Source: UBA8914 sp034002905 (lineage in GTDB: Bacteria; Pseudomonadota; Alphaproteobacteria; UBA9219). From it: a stretch of DNA of 64,000 bases. Of the stretch, positions 35,404 through 44,412 are shown piece after piece. The DNA lies in contig JAVEZQ010000008.1 in assembly GCA_034002905.1 (NCBI GenBank), positions 1-64,000 of the forward strand, in the 5' to 3' direction. The notes beneath the pieces were generated by a model. That model saw only the letters and a list, made by a program, of their open reading frames with translations. It made no database searches and was not told the origin of the DNA. A program made the position numbers and the translations under genes. How positions within the stretch are numbered: the stretch's first letter is position 1; the number at the start of each line of letters is the position of its first letter.

Positions 35404-36672
35404 TTATCCTTCATGCGCCCAGCGCATCACAACTTGGGCCGCTTTGACGCCTGAGCGCAAGGCGCCCTCGATGGTCGAAGGCAGGGATGTCGCTGTCCAA
35501 TCGCCCGCAAGCGCAAGATTCTTCCAACCGATATAGGCCGTTGGCCGCATCTTATCCTGTTCGGGAGTGGCAGCAAAAGTTGCACGCTTTTCTCGAATAA
35601 TGCGACAGGGTGGGATTTTCCCAGGGTCAAGATCAAACAGGCGGGCGAGATCGTCCCAGATGGCAATGGCCCATTTTTCTTGATCCTGCTCTTCATAACG
35701 GTCAGCCGCGCTGACGGTAACGGAAACAACACCGGGTTTGACAAACACCCACTCGGCGAGCCCCCCGATCAAGCCAGTAAATCCAGCCAAGTTCTGGGGC
35801 GCCTCCACACGGAAATGCGCATTGGCGATGGCGCGGAAGGATGTGGGGGTCAGCAGGTTAGGAATAATCTCTTGGGCGACCCAAGCGGGGACGGCCAGAA
35901 TGACCCAGTCCTTTGGACCGATGGTGATGATGTTTTGATGAAACCGCAGGGCCATAACTTGGCCTTCGCTGGTAACATCGATGCCCTGAAGCCTTTGGCT
36001 AAACTTGATCTCGGTACCATGCTCGCGCAAGGTGCCGATGCAAGGGGTGACAAAGGTTTCCGACAAACCGACCTTGGGAATAATGGGTTGGCAAGCTTTC
36101 CCCCCCGCAGCAAAACTTTGGGCGAGCAGATTGGCGAGAAGCCTGGCCGAGGCGTTCTCGACCTCGGTGTTTAAAGAGGCGATGGCCATCGGCTCCCATA
36201 GCCTTTTATAGATCACCGAACGTGTATCAAGACAGTTAGCGACCGTATCTTTCTCATCGGCGAAAAAGAGGCGTGAGGCCGAAAGATAATCTTTGGCTGT
36301 CGTGCCTGGTACGCGCCGTTTGGGGTCAAAGATCCAGCGCGGGAAGAGGCCGTTGTTCATCCGGAGAATCCAGCGCTCGCCAGTCTGCAGATCCATAAAA
36401 GGGAAGATAGGCTCTTTATGACGGATAACTGTGTCTTGCGCCCCCGATAGCTCCAGATAATCATGGACGGCGACATTGCCTGACAGCACGATGTGGTTGC
36501 CATTGTCGATGCGGCAGTCGAGGCCTTTGTCGAAATAGGAACGACAGCGTCCGCCCGCATAAGGCGCCGCTTCATAGACGGTGACTTTCTCTCCCATAAG
36601 GGTGAGCTGAAGCGCGGCAGAAAGTCCCGCCAAACCTGCGCCAATAATGTGGATTTGTCGTGATTCGATCAT
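35404..36672 (-). CDS. hpnE: Hydroxysqualene dehydroxylase HpnE
   Basis: An FAD-dependent amine-oxidase-fold enzyme that reduces hydroxysqualene to squalene, the third step of the HpnCDE route. The 422-residue protein has the dinucleotide motif IIGAGLAGLSAALQL (about 7-21), the YAGGRCRSYF motif behind it and the C-terminal FAD segment LALAGDWTATSLPSTIEGALRSG. The ATG at 36672 overlaps the hpnD stop in an ATGA pair, so the longer frame is rejected. It is the last gene of the leftward hpn cluster. Confidence 0.93.
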   Translation of the reverse strand: MIESRQIHIIGAGLAGLSAALQLTLMGEKVTVYEAAPYAGGRCRSYFDKGLDCRIDNGNHIVLSGNVAVHDYLELSGAQDTVIRHKEPIFPFMDLQTGERWILRMNNGLFPRWIFDPKRRVPGTTAKDYLSASRLFFADEKDTVANCLDTRSVIYKRLWEPMAIASLNTEVENASARLLANLLAQSFAAGGKACQPIIPKVGLSETFVTPCIGTLREHGTEIKFSQRLQGIDVTSEGQVMALRFHQNIITIGPKDWVILAVPAWVAQEIIPNLLTPTSFRAIANAHFRVEAPQNLAGFTGLIGGLAEWVFVKPGVVSVTVSAADRYEEQDQEKWAIAIWDDLARLFDLDPGKIPPCRIIREKRATFAATPEQDKMRPTAYIGWKNLALAGDWTATSLPSTIEGALRSGVKAAQVVMRWAHEG

Positions 36673-37532
36673 AGGCGGAAGCTTAGCAAACCCCGAGCCA
36701 TTAACCAAAGCTTTTGCCACAGGGGCAAGGAAACGCGGTAGGAAAGGTCCTTCCAGTTTCGTTTCATAAGCTTTTGCCAGATGGCATAATAATAATTGCG
36801 CATAATACGTGCTGGTCTCATGGCCCTTTTATTGCAGGACAAAATATACCGATCTGTTTCAATAAAATGATTTCGTGCCGTTTGAGCCAGATCACGACAA
36901 ACAGCCGGAAGATTGGGGTGTTTCAAAACATCCTCAATCGACTGTTTTTTGATCCCGTGTTTGTTGAGCAATTCAAGAGGTAGATAGAGGCGACCGCGAG
37001 CTGAATCCTCGCCAAGGTCCCTTAATATATTGGTAAGCTGTAACGCACGTCCCAAATGATAGGCAACTTGCATCGCTGCGGGCGAGTCATCGCCAAATAT
37101 TCTTACCGAAACGCGGCCAACGGCGCTGGCGACATGATCGCAATAGGTGTCGAGCACGTCCATATTAGGAGCTACAATGGGATTGTGTGCATCCATTTCC
37201 ATCCCGGCAATAATCGCTTGAAAATCCGCTTCAACAAGCTTGTAATCTTTGATCGGGGGCAGCAGGGCGGCGCAAATACTGTCTTCTGCCTCGCATCTTT
37301 GAAAAAGGCCTTCAATCTTCCGGTGCCAAAGAGCCAAGCCTTCGTCGCGCATCTGCGCGTTTGGCGAGTCATCAGCGATATCATCCACCTCTCGACAAAA
37401 GGCATAAAAGGCATACATGGCATTCCGGCGCGCTTTGGGAAGAACCTGCATCCCGGCTGCAAACGAGCTGCGAGAGGACCTGACACGAAAAAGGACATCT
37501 CGCATTGCTTGTTCATAGGAAAGTTGAGCCAT
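36669..37532 (-). CDS. hpnD: Presqualene diphosphate synthase HpnD
   Basis: Condenses two farnesyl diphosphates into presqualene diphosphate. The 287-residue all-helical prenyl synthase has the first aspartate-rich motif REVDDIADD (about 48-56) and the second, LRDLGEDSARGRLYLP (about 170-185). It lies 80 bases after hpnC and overlaps hpnE. Confidence 0.93.
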   Translation of the reverse strand: MAQLSYEQAMRDVLFRVRSSRSSFAAGMQVLPKARRNAMYAFYAFCREVDDIADDSPNAQMRDEGLALWHRKIEGLFQRCEAEDSICAALLPPIKDYKLVEADFQAIIAGMEMDAHNPIVAPNMDVLDTYCDHVASAVGRVSVRIFGDDSPAAMQVAYHLGRALQLTNILRDLGEDSARGRLYLPLELLNKHGIKKQSIEDVLKHPNLPAVCRDLAQTARNHFIETDRYILSCNKRAMRPARIMRNYYYAIWQKLMKRNWKDLSYRVSLPLWQKLWLMARGLLSFRL

Positions 37533-37612
37533 CTAATTCATTTCTGTAAGGAGTCGAGGCTCTGTCTATACTCTTTTTATGAGGGTCTGTCGAGGTAGCC
37601 TTCTTTGCTTTC

Positions 37613-38440
37613 TCAAAAGAACCCGCGTAAAACCCCGTCTATAAGTGCCATAAGCTTCTGTCCCTTAGAGAGTTTAACCGGTTCGGCTAGCGGATCACGC
37701 TTCGTCAGTTCGCGCAGGAGTTCGTCAGCCACATTGTTAATCACAGCCGTATCGATACGCAGCATGCGGTTCTTGACTTGGGGCGGGAAGGTGTGCGCGA
37801 GGTCCATCATAGGGCCCATCTTGTCGATCATATCGTTGAAAACAGAACGCAGGGAGGGACTAGAGGTTTTTGCCTTGACATCGTCAATGGTCGCACCGCG
37901 TGCCGCTAGCATATCTAGCGGGATATAAAGGCGGTTGAGTTCGCACAAATCTGTAGCGCAGTCTTGTATGTGGTTGGTGATTTGAAGGACACTGCATAGC
38001 GCATCATTCGCGGGCCAAGACGCATGATCCTCCCCGTGGAGATCAAGCAAGTAACGCCCTACAGGTGCAGCGGAATAGCGGCAATAATCTAAAAGCTCTT
38101 CCCAGTTTTTATAACGTAGTTTGGTTACGTCGCGCTTGAAGGCAACGAGGAGCTCCCGCGCATGATCGGAGCTGACGCCTGTTTCTTTGAGGCTATTGCG
38201 TAGCGGGATCACGCTCTCGATGCTGTTGTCCGACTCATTCATCAGGGCTGCATCAAATTGGTCGAGACGCAGGATCTTTTCTTCAGGCGACAAAGTTTCG
38301 CTGTCGCTGATATCGTCGGCAGCGCGGGCAAAGCTGTAATAAGCCGCGACGTGCGGCCTGTGCGTTTTATCAATGAGTTTGGTGACAGGAAAGTTCTCTG
38401 TCGTTTCATTCTTGCCGCTTGGCATTTCAATGGGGGGCAT
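37613..38440 (-). CDS. hpnC: Hydroxysqualene synthase HpnC
   Basis: Turns presqualene diphosphate into hydroxysqualene. The 275-residue protein is a second member of the squalene/phytoene synthase fold, with FARAADDISDSE near 40 and IQDCATDLCELNRLYIP in the second half. The ATG at 38440 starts ten bases after the hpnB stop; starts further up fall inside hpnB. The ATG five codons later is an alternative. Confidence 0.92.
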   Translation of the reverse strand: MPPIEMPSGKNETTENFPVTKLIDKTHRPHVAAYYSFARAADDISDSETLSPEEKILRLDQFDAALMNESDNSIESVIPLRNSLKETGVSSDHARELLVAFKRDVTKLRYKNWEELLDYCRYSAAPVGRYLLDLHGEDHASWPANDALCSVLQITNHIQDCATDLCELNRLYIPLDMLAARGATIDDVKAKTSSPSLRSVFNDMIDKMGPMMDLAHTFPPQVKNRMLRIDTAVINNVADELLRELTKRDPLAEPVKLSKGQKLMALIDGVLRGFF

Positions 38441-38450
38441 GTCTTGTCTT

Positions 38451-39581
38451 TCACTTCTTGGAGGTCTGGTAACGTCCCTTCCAATTACCCCCTTTGCCAC
38501 GGTAATAGCGCAGGGCGGAGTCGATCGTCGCGATCATATAAAAAAGGGCAGCTAAGGGCAAGCTGGCCGCCCATGCCAGAGAACGCCCATAAAAACGGAT
38601 AGTTGGCCGGTACAGGATGAAGATTTCGTACAGGACGAAAAGGCCGAGCATCAGGGGAGATGTCTTGAAACTCAAGAGCGCCACGAGCGGAACAAGGAAG
38701 AGGAGCGACAACCCCAACAGGCAGCCGAGTAAATAGAGCGGTGAATAGTGCAGCTGAGTGTAAGCGGCCCGCGCAATCATGTTATGAATCTCATCCATTG
38801 TATGATAGGGGCGGATACTGCGCACATCGTGCGTAAGGCCGAGGTAAATCCGGTTACTGCATTTCTTGATGAGCGCAGCAAGCGAGCAATCATCAATCAA
38901 GGCGTTTTTGATTTTCTCAAGGCCGCCTGCCTCGTCAAGAACGACGCGACGCACGAGCATCACCCCGCCCGCTGCCGCAGCAACGCGTGATCGTGGATCA
39001 TTGGCGCGGCGGAAGGGGTAGAGCATCGCAAAGAAAAAGACAAAGGCGGGGATCATCAGCTTTTCGGCCCAGCTTTCGCAATAAAGCTTGACCATAAGAG
39101 ATGTGAGATCAAGTTGGTTGAGTTCAGCTTTTGCGACGAGGTGTTCAAGGCTCTTGGGATGATGGACGATATCGGCATCGGTAAACAAGATAAAGGGTGA
39201 TGAGCTTTGCCGGACTCCCGCTTGCATCGCGGCGACTTTCCCTGACCACTCTTTGGGAAGGTCGGGAGCGTCAACGATGGTTAAGCGTGCAGATTGCCCC
39301 AATTTTATTGCCGTTTCTTCAGCGACTTTGCGCGTGGTATCCGTGCTGTGGTCGTTGACAAGAATAACACGGAAATAGCCGGGATAGTTTTGTGTCAGAA
39401 GGGAAGACAAGGTTGCCCCGATGACATCCTCTTCATTGCGGGCCGGAACAACGATATCAATATTGGGCCAAGGTCCAGACCACGAGTCTTCTTCCATAAC
39501 GAGCGGACGCCAAAAGTCCCCATGGTAAAATCCGAGATAGAGCCACCCGAGCAAAGAAAGGAACGCTAGAACGGTCAACAT
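38451..39581 (-). CDS. hpnB: Hopene-associated glycosyltransferase HpnB
   Basis: A 376-residue family 2 glycosyltransferase of the inner membrane found in hopanoid clusters; its substrate is still undefined. The GT-A core begins DIVVPARNEEDVIGATLSSLL and has DADIVHHP as the metal site and the catalytic region DDCSLA. A membrane helix is at the N-terminus and three to four follow near the C-terminus. It lies ten bases after hpnA. Confidence 0.92.
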   Translation of the reverse strand: MLTVLAFLSLLGWLYLGFYHGDFWRPLVMEEDSWSGPWPNIDIVVPARNEEDVIGATLSSLLTQNYPGYFRVILVNDHSTDTTRKVAEETAIKLGQSARLTIVDAPDLPKEWSGKVAAMQAGVRQSSSPFILFTDADIVHHPKSLEHLVAKAELNQLDLTSLMVKLYCESWAEKLMIPAFVFFFAMLYPFRRANDPRSRVAAAAGGVMLVRRVVLDEAGGLEKIKNALIDDCSLAALIKKCSNRIYLGLTHDVRSIRPYHTMDEIHNMIARAAYTQLHYSPLYLLGCLLGLSLLFLVPLVALLSFKTSPLMLGLFVLYEIFILYRPTIRFYGRSLAWAASLPLAALFYMIATIDSALRYYRGKGGNWKGRYQTSKK

Positions 39582-39590
39582 AGGACAACC

Positions 39591-40598
39591 TTAAAAATAC
39601 CCGTATTCGCCAAACCACTGGACCGCATCGCGAAGGGCGTCTGTCGCCTCTCGCGGTGCATAACCGAGCGCCGTTTTGGCTTTGTCCGAAGAAAAGAACA
39701 TTTTCTTTTTGGACATGCGAAGCCCGTCGACGGTCACGAACGGTTCTTTCTTGGTTAGGCGCGCTATAAACTCGGCTATATGTGCGATGGGAATAAGAGG
39801 GCCATGCGAAAGCTTGAAGAGCGGAGGGTTGCGCCCTGTTAGTATGGCTATGATCTTGAGGATTTCAAGCAGCTCCATATTCTCGCCGCCCAGAATATAG
39901 CGTTCGCCGATTTTCCCTTTTTCAAGGGCGAGCCAGTGTCCCATCGCCACGTCATCGACATGAACAATGTTCAGGCCTGTTTCAACATAGGCGGGCATAC
40001 GTCCTGCTGCTGCCTCGACGATAATGCGTCCGGTTGGCGTGGGTTTTAGATCGCGGGGGCCGATGGGTGTCGAAGGATTGACAATCACGGCGGGAAGGCC
40101 CTGTGTCGCCGCCATGGTCCTTACAACGTCCTCGGCCAGATATTTGGAGCGTTTGTAAACCCCGATCATATTGTCGATGGACACTGGCGTCGTTTCCGTG
40201 CCTGGCTTTCCATCGGGCGGGATACCAAGCGTCGCGACAGAGCTGGTATAGACAATTTTTTTGATGCCTGCTTTGACAGCCCCATTCATCAGGGCCTTGG
40301 TTCCTTCGACATTGATCTTGTTCATCGCTTGTTCGTCGGGAACCCAAATTCTGTAATCCGCCGCAACATGGAACAAATAATCGCATCCCTCAAGTTTCCC
40401 TATATAGCTTTCGGGATCGGCGAGGTCGCCTTCGACAAGTTCGAAGTTTGTTTTGAGGCCGAGCAGATTTCGCCGGTCATTATTCTTTCGCGAAAGGAGG
40501 CGAAGTCGGTGCCCCTTGCTTTCCAATAGAGAGGCAACGGCTGCGCCAACAAACCCTGTTGCGCCTGTAACAAAGGTGAGGGGGGCGTTCTCGTTCAT
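39591..40598 (-). CDS. hpnA: Hopanoid-associated sugar epimerase HpnA
   Basis: A 335-residue extended short-chain dehydrogenase: VTGATGFVGAAVASLL binds NAD(P), TSSVATLG and YKRSKYLAED supply the catalytic Ser and Tyr-x3-Lys. HpnA genes accompany hopanoid clusters and are thought to work on the sugar of the bacteriohopane side chain. Its ATG overlaps the stop of the pseudopilin gene by one base (TAATG), an odd partner for this pathway. Confidence 0.92.
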   Translation of the reverse strand: MNENAPLTFVTGATGFVGAAVASLLESKGHRLRLLSRKNNDRRNLLGLKTNFELVEGDLADPESYIGKLEGCDYLFHVAADYRIWVPDEQAMNKINVEGTKALMNGAVKAGIKKIVYTSSVATLGIPPDGKPGTETTPVSIDNMIGVYKRSKYLAEDVVRTMAATQGLPAVIVNPSTPIGPRDLKPTPTGRIIVEAAAGRMPAYVETGLNIVHVDDVAMGHWLALEKGKIGERYILGGENMELLEILKIIAILTGRNPPLFKLSHGPLIPIAHIAEFIARLTKKEPFVTVDGLRMSKKKMFFSSDKAKTALGYAPREATDALRDAVQWFGEYGYF

Positions 40599-41152
40599 TA
40601 ATTTAGGTTAAACGTGAAGGTTATACCCGAACAATTTGCTGGGATCGAAGAAACGCCTATTGCGCTGAGGTCATTAAAAGCTACGCCATCGACGATAGCC
40701 TCAACAAGTCCTGGATCACGGCCCACACCAGTCGTTTTGGTCAGTATGGTTCCGCAGACGTCGGCTGGAAGGTTCGGGTCCAAAACGATCTGAAACTGTG
40801 TTGAAGTCGATATCAAAACGCGCACGGGCGTTCCGAAATCCGTTCTGGGTATCACCGAGGTAGGATCCTCAAACATTTCTCTTGGAAAAGATCCTGCGTT
40901 CACAAGCATTTGTGTAATATCGGTTCCGGGAGCGGAAGTAAAAGCGCTTCGACCACTGTAAAGTTTACGGATGTTTTGTGCGATGACAGCTATGTGTTGG
41001 ATAGAGTTTTGCGTCGAAGCCTCTCGTCGGACAACGCTTGTTGCCGCCCAGATGCCGCTGAGAACGAGGCCTATAATGCCAAGGACAATGGCGGCTTCGA
41101 TCAGCGTGAAGGCTTGACGTCGCAAAGGCATTGAAAGGGCAGGGGCTCTCAT
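40598..41152 (-). CDS. Type IV pilin/pseudopilin-like protein
   Basis: A 184-residue protein with a classical type III signal: a basic leader LRRQA, cleavage expected between Ala14 and Phe15, then FTLIEAAIVLGIIGLVLSGIW with Glu at +5. The -1 residue is Ala rather than the usual Gly. The C-terminal domain has two cysteines near 132 and 174 that could form the disulphide loop. GGAGAG lies eight bases before the ATG. It is divergent from the secretin operon (190 bases between the starts) and joined to hpnA by a TAATG overlap. Most likely a minor pilin of that system. Confidence 0.82.
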   Translation of the reverse strand: MRAPALSMPLRRQAFTLIEAAIVLGIIGLVLSGIWAATSVVRREASTQNSIQHIAVIAQNIRKLYSGRSAFTSAPGTDITQMLVNAGSFPREMFEDPTSVIPRTDFGTPVRVLISTSTQFQIVLDPNLPADVCGTILTKTTGVGRDPGLVEAIVDGVAFNDLSAIGVSSIPANCSGITFTFNLN

Positions 41153-41341
41153 GGGGTAGACTCTCCGTTTCTCTGTAGAGATGCTCGGACTTTATATCTT
41201 TTCTTTCCTTAAGACAAGTTAACGAATTATCAACCCAACTGACCGTTAATCAGGCTAGGGTTCTTCTTTGTCTTTTTACAGGGGCAAAGCGGAGCGAGGC
41301 GGTTAACGCGTTGCCGCCATTGTTCTTATGGGGTGAGGTGT

Positions 41342-43075
41342 ATGCGATCAGGGGTTCTCCTATTTCTGTTGCCGCTTGTCTTGATGGCCGCTTGTTCGGA
41401 TATCGATGTCTCTAAGGCACGTTCGACTACGGGGCGCGCGCCTTCGGTTGCTGAGGTTCCTGATGCTGATGAAACTGTGCGTGGGCCAGATGATCCACCC
41501 ATCGTCACACTGGACATTGGATCGCGGTTGAAAGAGCGTCCTTTAACGCGGTCAGAAACTTTGCCAGGGGGAATAATAGTCCCCAATACAAATTTGAAAG
41601 CTGTTCCGGTTACGGCTGCGTTACAGGCCGTGTTAGATGGAACCGATGTGTCCTTGTCATGGGATTCGAGCAATTTCGAAAGCCGACTGGTTACGGTTAC
41701 AAATTTGAGTGGTTCGCTGCCCGTTGTTGTGCGGAAGATATGCACGTCGGCCAAAGTTTTCTGCAGTTACCGCAATGGCCTTTTAGAGCTTAAGGAGCGG
41801 GAAACCTTTGTGATAGATTTGCCCTCCATCCCAACAAAGTCAGGTGCGGCGGGCGCAACGAACACTATGGCGGATACGATAAGCCTCTTGTCTGGAGATC
41901 AGGCCAAGATAGATAATCAGGGCGGGAACCTTCTTTATACGACGGATGTTGAAGGATATGAACATGTCCATGAATATCTGGATCAATTACGTCATGGACG
42001 CCCTCTCATTGTAATGCAGCTTTATATTTGGGAAGTGACGCTCAACAACGATCATGCAACGGGCATTAACTGGAAGAGCTTTAGTCTGGACGAGTTTGGT
42101 GGGCCCATGGAGAAATTGGCCATCAGTGGGTTGACCGGCTTTACGAGCCTGACAAGTCCGGGGGTCAGTCTTGGGGCGAAGCTTACGGGACGTGTTGATG
42201 CCGATACCGTTCTTCAATTTCTTGCAACGCAGGGGCAGGTGCAGACGGTTAGTAATCCACAGCTTACCTTTGTTTCCGGATCAAACGCGGAGTTTCGGGT
42301 TGGCGGTAAGCAACGTTATATCGCGCAGGTCGGCCAGCTTACCTCAAGCGTTTCGGGCACGTCGAGTTCGGGTGTCGGAACCAACACAGTTTCTACCGAA
42401 AGTATTGATACCGGTCTAACGATCACAACAAGCGGCCTTTATGAGGGGGGAGTCATTTCCGCACTTCTTGAATTGACGACACAGGATGTTGTGAGCCTCA
42501 ATCCAACCACAATGGAAAGTGGTGTTACCGTTGACCTTCCCGAAACTTCGGAGCGCAAGGTCTCGACATCCATTCGTGTTCGGCCCGGAGACAATCTTGT
42601 TCTTGCGGGTCTTGTAACATCACGTGATGTGAATGACCGTGATGGGATTCCTCTTCCTTTTGGAGCTAGAGTTCCAACCTTTTCACGTGATCAACTCAAG
42701 AATACAGAGCTTGTGGTTTTGGTTAAACCATCTGTTGTTGTTTTTGCCGAGAAAAAGATCGACCCTGAAGCGGAGAAACTCAAAGAACGCATGAAAGATG
42801 CGCTGAGCGAGCAAACGGCCGTTGTTATCGATAAGGACGGGACAAAGATGATGCAGATTCCTGCTGATCAGGGATTGCAGACACCGACTGTTCCTGCTCC
42901 CTATCGCGCTGAGTTGATGGTGCCATATGACGGTCGTGCGCAGCCGGTTCAGCCGATGCCTTTGACTCCTTCAGAAAACGGAACAGCAATTGATGGACGC
43001 ATGATGCAAGGAGGGTTTGGTCAGGCTTTTCGTGAATTGAGCGAGCCGGATGATGGTCAAGTGGTGAAACAGTGA
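41342..43075 (+). CDS. Secretin lipoprotein (type IVB pilus PilN/BfpB-like)
   Basis: A 577-residue outer-membrane pore subunit. The signal peptide ends in LVLMAACS with the lipidated Cys at 18, as in PilN of R64 and BfpB. N-terminal modules span about 60-250 and the C-terminal secretin domain about 270-470, with LQFLATQGQVQTVSNPQLTF, the two strand-rich lips (QVGQLTSSVSGTSSSG) and the RVRPGDNLVLAGL and LVVLVKPSVVV segments. The last 100 residues are a polar, proline-rich tail. It is the first gene of the operon and overlaps the next by four bases. Confidence 0.88.
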   Translation: MRSGVLLFLLPLVLMAACSDIDVSKARSTTGRAPSVAEVPDADETVRGPDDPPIVTLDIGSRLKERPLTRSETLPGGIIVPNTNLKAVPVTAALQAVLDGTDVSLSWDSSNFESRLVTVTNLSGSLPVVVRKICTSAKVFCSYRNGLLELKERETFVIDLPSIPTKSGAAGATNTMADTISLLSGDQAKIDNQGGNLLYTTDVEGYEHVHEYLDQLRHGRPLIVMQLYIWEVTLNNDHATGINWKSFSLDEFGGPMEKLAISGLTGFTSLTSPGVSLGAKLTGRVDADTVLQFLATQGQVQTVSNPQLTFVSGSNAEFRVGGKQRYIAQVGQLTSSVSGTSSSGVGTNTVSTESIDTGLTITTSGLYEGGVISALLELTTQDVVSLNPTTMESGVTVDLPETSERKVSTSIRVRPGDNLVLAGLVTSRDVNDRDGIPLPFGARVPTFSRDQLKNTELVVLVKPSVVVFAEKKIDPEAEKLKERMKDALSEQTAVVIDKDGTKMMQIPADQGLQTPTVPAPYRAELMVPYDGRAQPVQPMPLTPSENGTAIDGRMMQGGFGQAFRELSEPDDGQVVKQ

Positions 43076-44412
43076 TGAGAGATTTTATTCTGCGAGGTGG
43101 TTTTGTTGTTATCTGTCTGCTCTTTCTGCAGCAGCCAGTTTGGGCTGCACGTGACGCGGCGTTCGTCTCTCCATCGGCGGGTTCTGCAAGCGGAGCTTCT
43201 CCTGACAGTCTTAAGGTTGAGCCCAAGAACGAGGTCGATGTTGGCGAAACGCCTGTCAATCTTGGCCGTCGTGCGACGTTCTTCTTTATAAACCAAACAG
43301 GGCAAGTCATTAATATCGAGAAAATTTCTGCAAATGGCGATAGCAATGTTAAAGCTGAAATCGTCGGAGATGATTGTTCGCGTACGAAAGCAATTTCCAT
43401 TGCCAGTCGTTGTTCGGTGACAGTTGAGGCAACGCCAACCGGTTCAGGTTCATGGTCGGCCGAATTGCTTGTGACACACGATGCCCCCGACCGTATTGCC
43501 CGCGTGCGCATCATTGGAAAGACGGGAGGCAATCAAAAGGAAAGGCGTGACTTGGGGCTTTCTCTGAGCACAAAAGATATCAAGCCTATTGATTTCGGAG
43601 AAGTTGAAGTCGGGACAGATAAAGCTGTGCGCACGGCGCTTATGGTCAATGACAGTAACGAGAACATCAGTATTTTGTCGGTTGAAGTGATCGCGCCTGA
43701 AAACGGGCTAGAGCGGTTGGATCAAGGGTGCTTGCCGGATATGGATCTTAAAGTGGGTGAGTCTTGCCCCGTGACATTGATGTGGCAGCCCGAGGCTCGC
43801 GGCATGATCTCGACTGACCTGATCATTCGTCATACGGGACAGCTTGGCTTTGCGGTTATTCCCATTCGCGGTAAGGCAAAGGAACCCGTGGCCGATCCTT
43901 CACTGGCAGGAACGGCATCGGGGGGGGCAGGAAAAGGAGCTCCTGTTAAGATGCCTGATCTGAATGCCCCGCCGACACTGGATGATATCCAGCGTGAGAT
44001 GCAAGGGAATCTTAGCCCGCTCTCTATTGCTGGCGAGCAAGCAGAAATGGTCCAGCGACGAAAAACGAAACCAAGCGAGGACGCTAGCTTAGGATCCTAT
44101 CAACTGATCGGAACTGTTGGTAACCGCGCTATCATCATAAAGCCGGATGGATCGACCGAAATTGTTTCGTTGGGGCAGGATATCCCTGAAGAAGGTGGAA
44201 CTGTCAAGGTTCTCAACATAGCACCAAATGAAGCAACGATTATGCGAAAGGGTAAGAAACAGACACTCCGTTTACAACCTTCTAATTTAATGACCAACAG
44301 GGCTCTTCAGCAGCGGTCCGGGGATGCGCGTGAAAAGGATAGCCTTCAAACCAACCGAAAGCCTGCACATATGCAGGAAAAAAGTTCAGTTGATTTACCG
44401 GTGAAGAAGTAA
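43072..44412 (+). CDS. Periplasmic protein with two ASH-type domains and a PilP/GspC-like C-terminus
   Basis: A 446-residue secreted protein (signal peptide cut after VWA, residue 25). Residues about 46-150 and 171-268 are two immunoglobulin-like ASPM-SPD-2-Hydin-type domains, each with a Cys pair 12 residues apart (102/114 and 220/232); the second starts PIDFGEVEVGT. Residues 341-402 (YQLIGTVGNRAIIIKPDG then VKVLNIAPNEATIMRKGK) resemble the HR domain of GspC/PilP, which contacts the secretin. It likely links inner-membrane parts to the secretin. Stop overlaps the ATPase start (TAATG). Confidence 0.65.
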   Translation: MMRDFILRGGFVVICLLFLQQPVWAARDAAFVSPSAGSASGASPDSLKVEPKNEVDVGETPVNLGRRATFFFINQTGQVINIEKISANGDSNVKAEIVGDDCSRTKAISIASRCSVTVEATPTGSGSWSAELLVTHDAPDRIARVRIIGKTGGNQKERRDLGLSLSTKDIKPIDFGEVEVGTDKAVRTALMVNDSNENISILSVEVIAPENGLERLDQGCLPDMDLKVGESCPVTLMWQPEARGMISTDLIIRHTGQLGFAVIPIRGKAKEPVADPSLAGTASGGAGKGAPVKMPDLNAPPTLDDIQREMQGNLSPLSIAGEQAEMVQRRKTKPSEDASLGSYQLIGTVGNRAIIIKPDGSTEIVSLGQDIPEEGGTVKVLNIAPNEATIMRKGKKQTLRLQPSNLMTNRALQQRSGDAREKDSLQTNRKPAHMQEKSSVDLPVKK

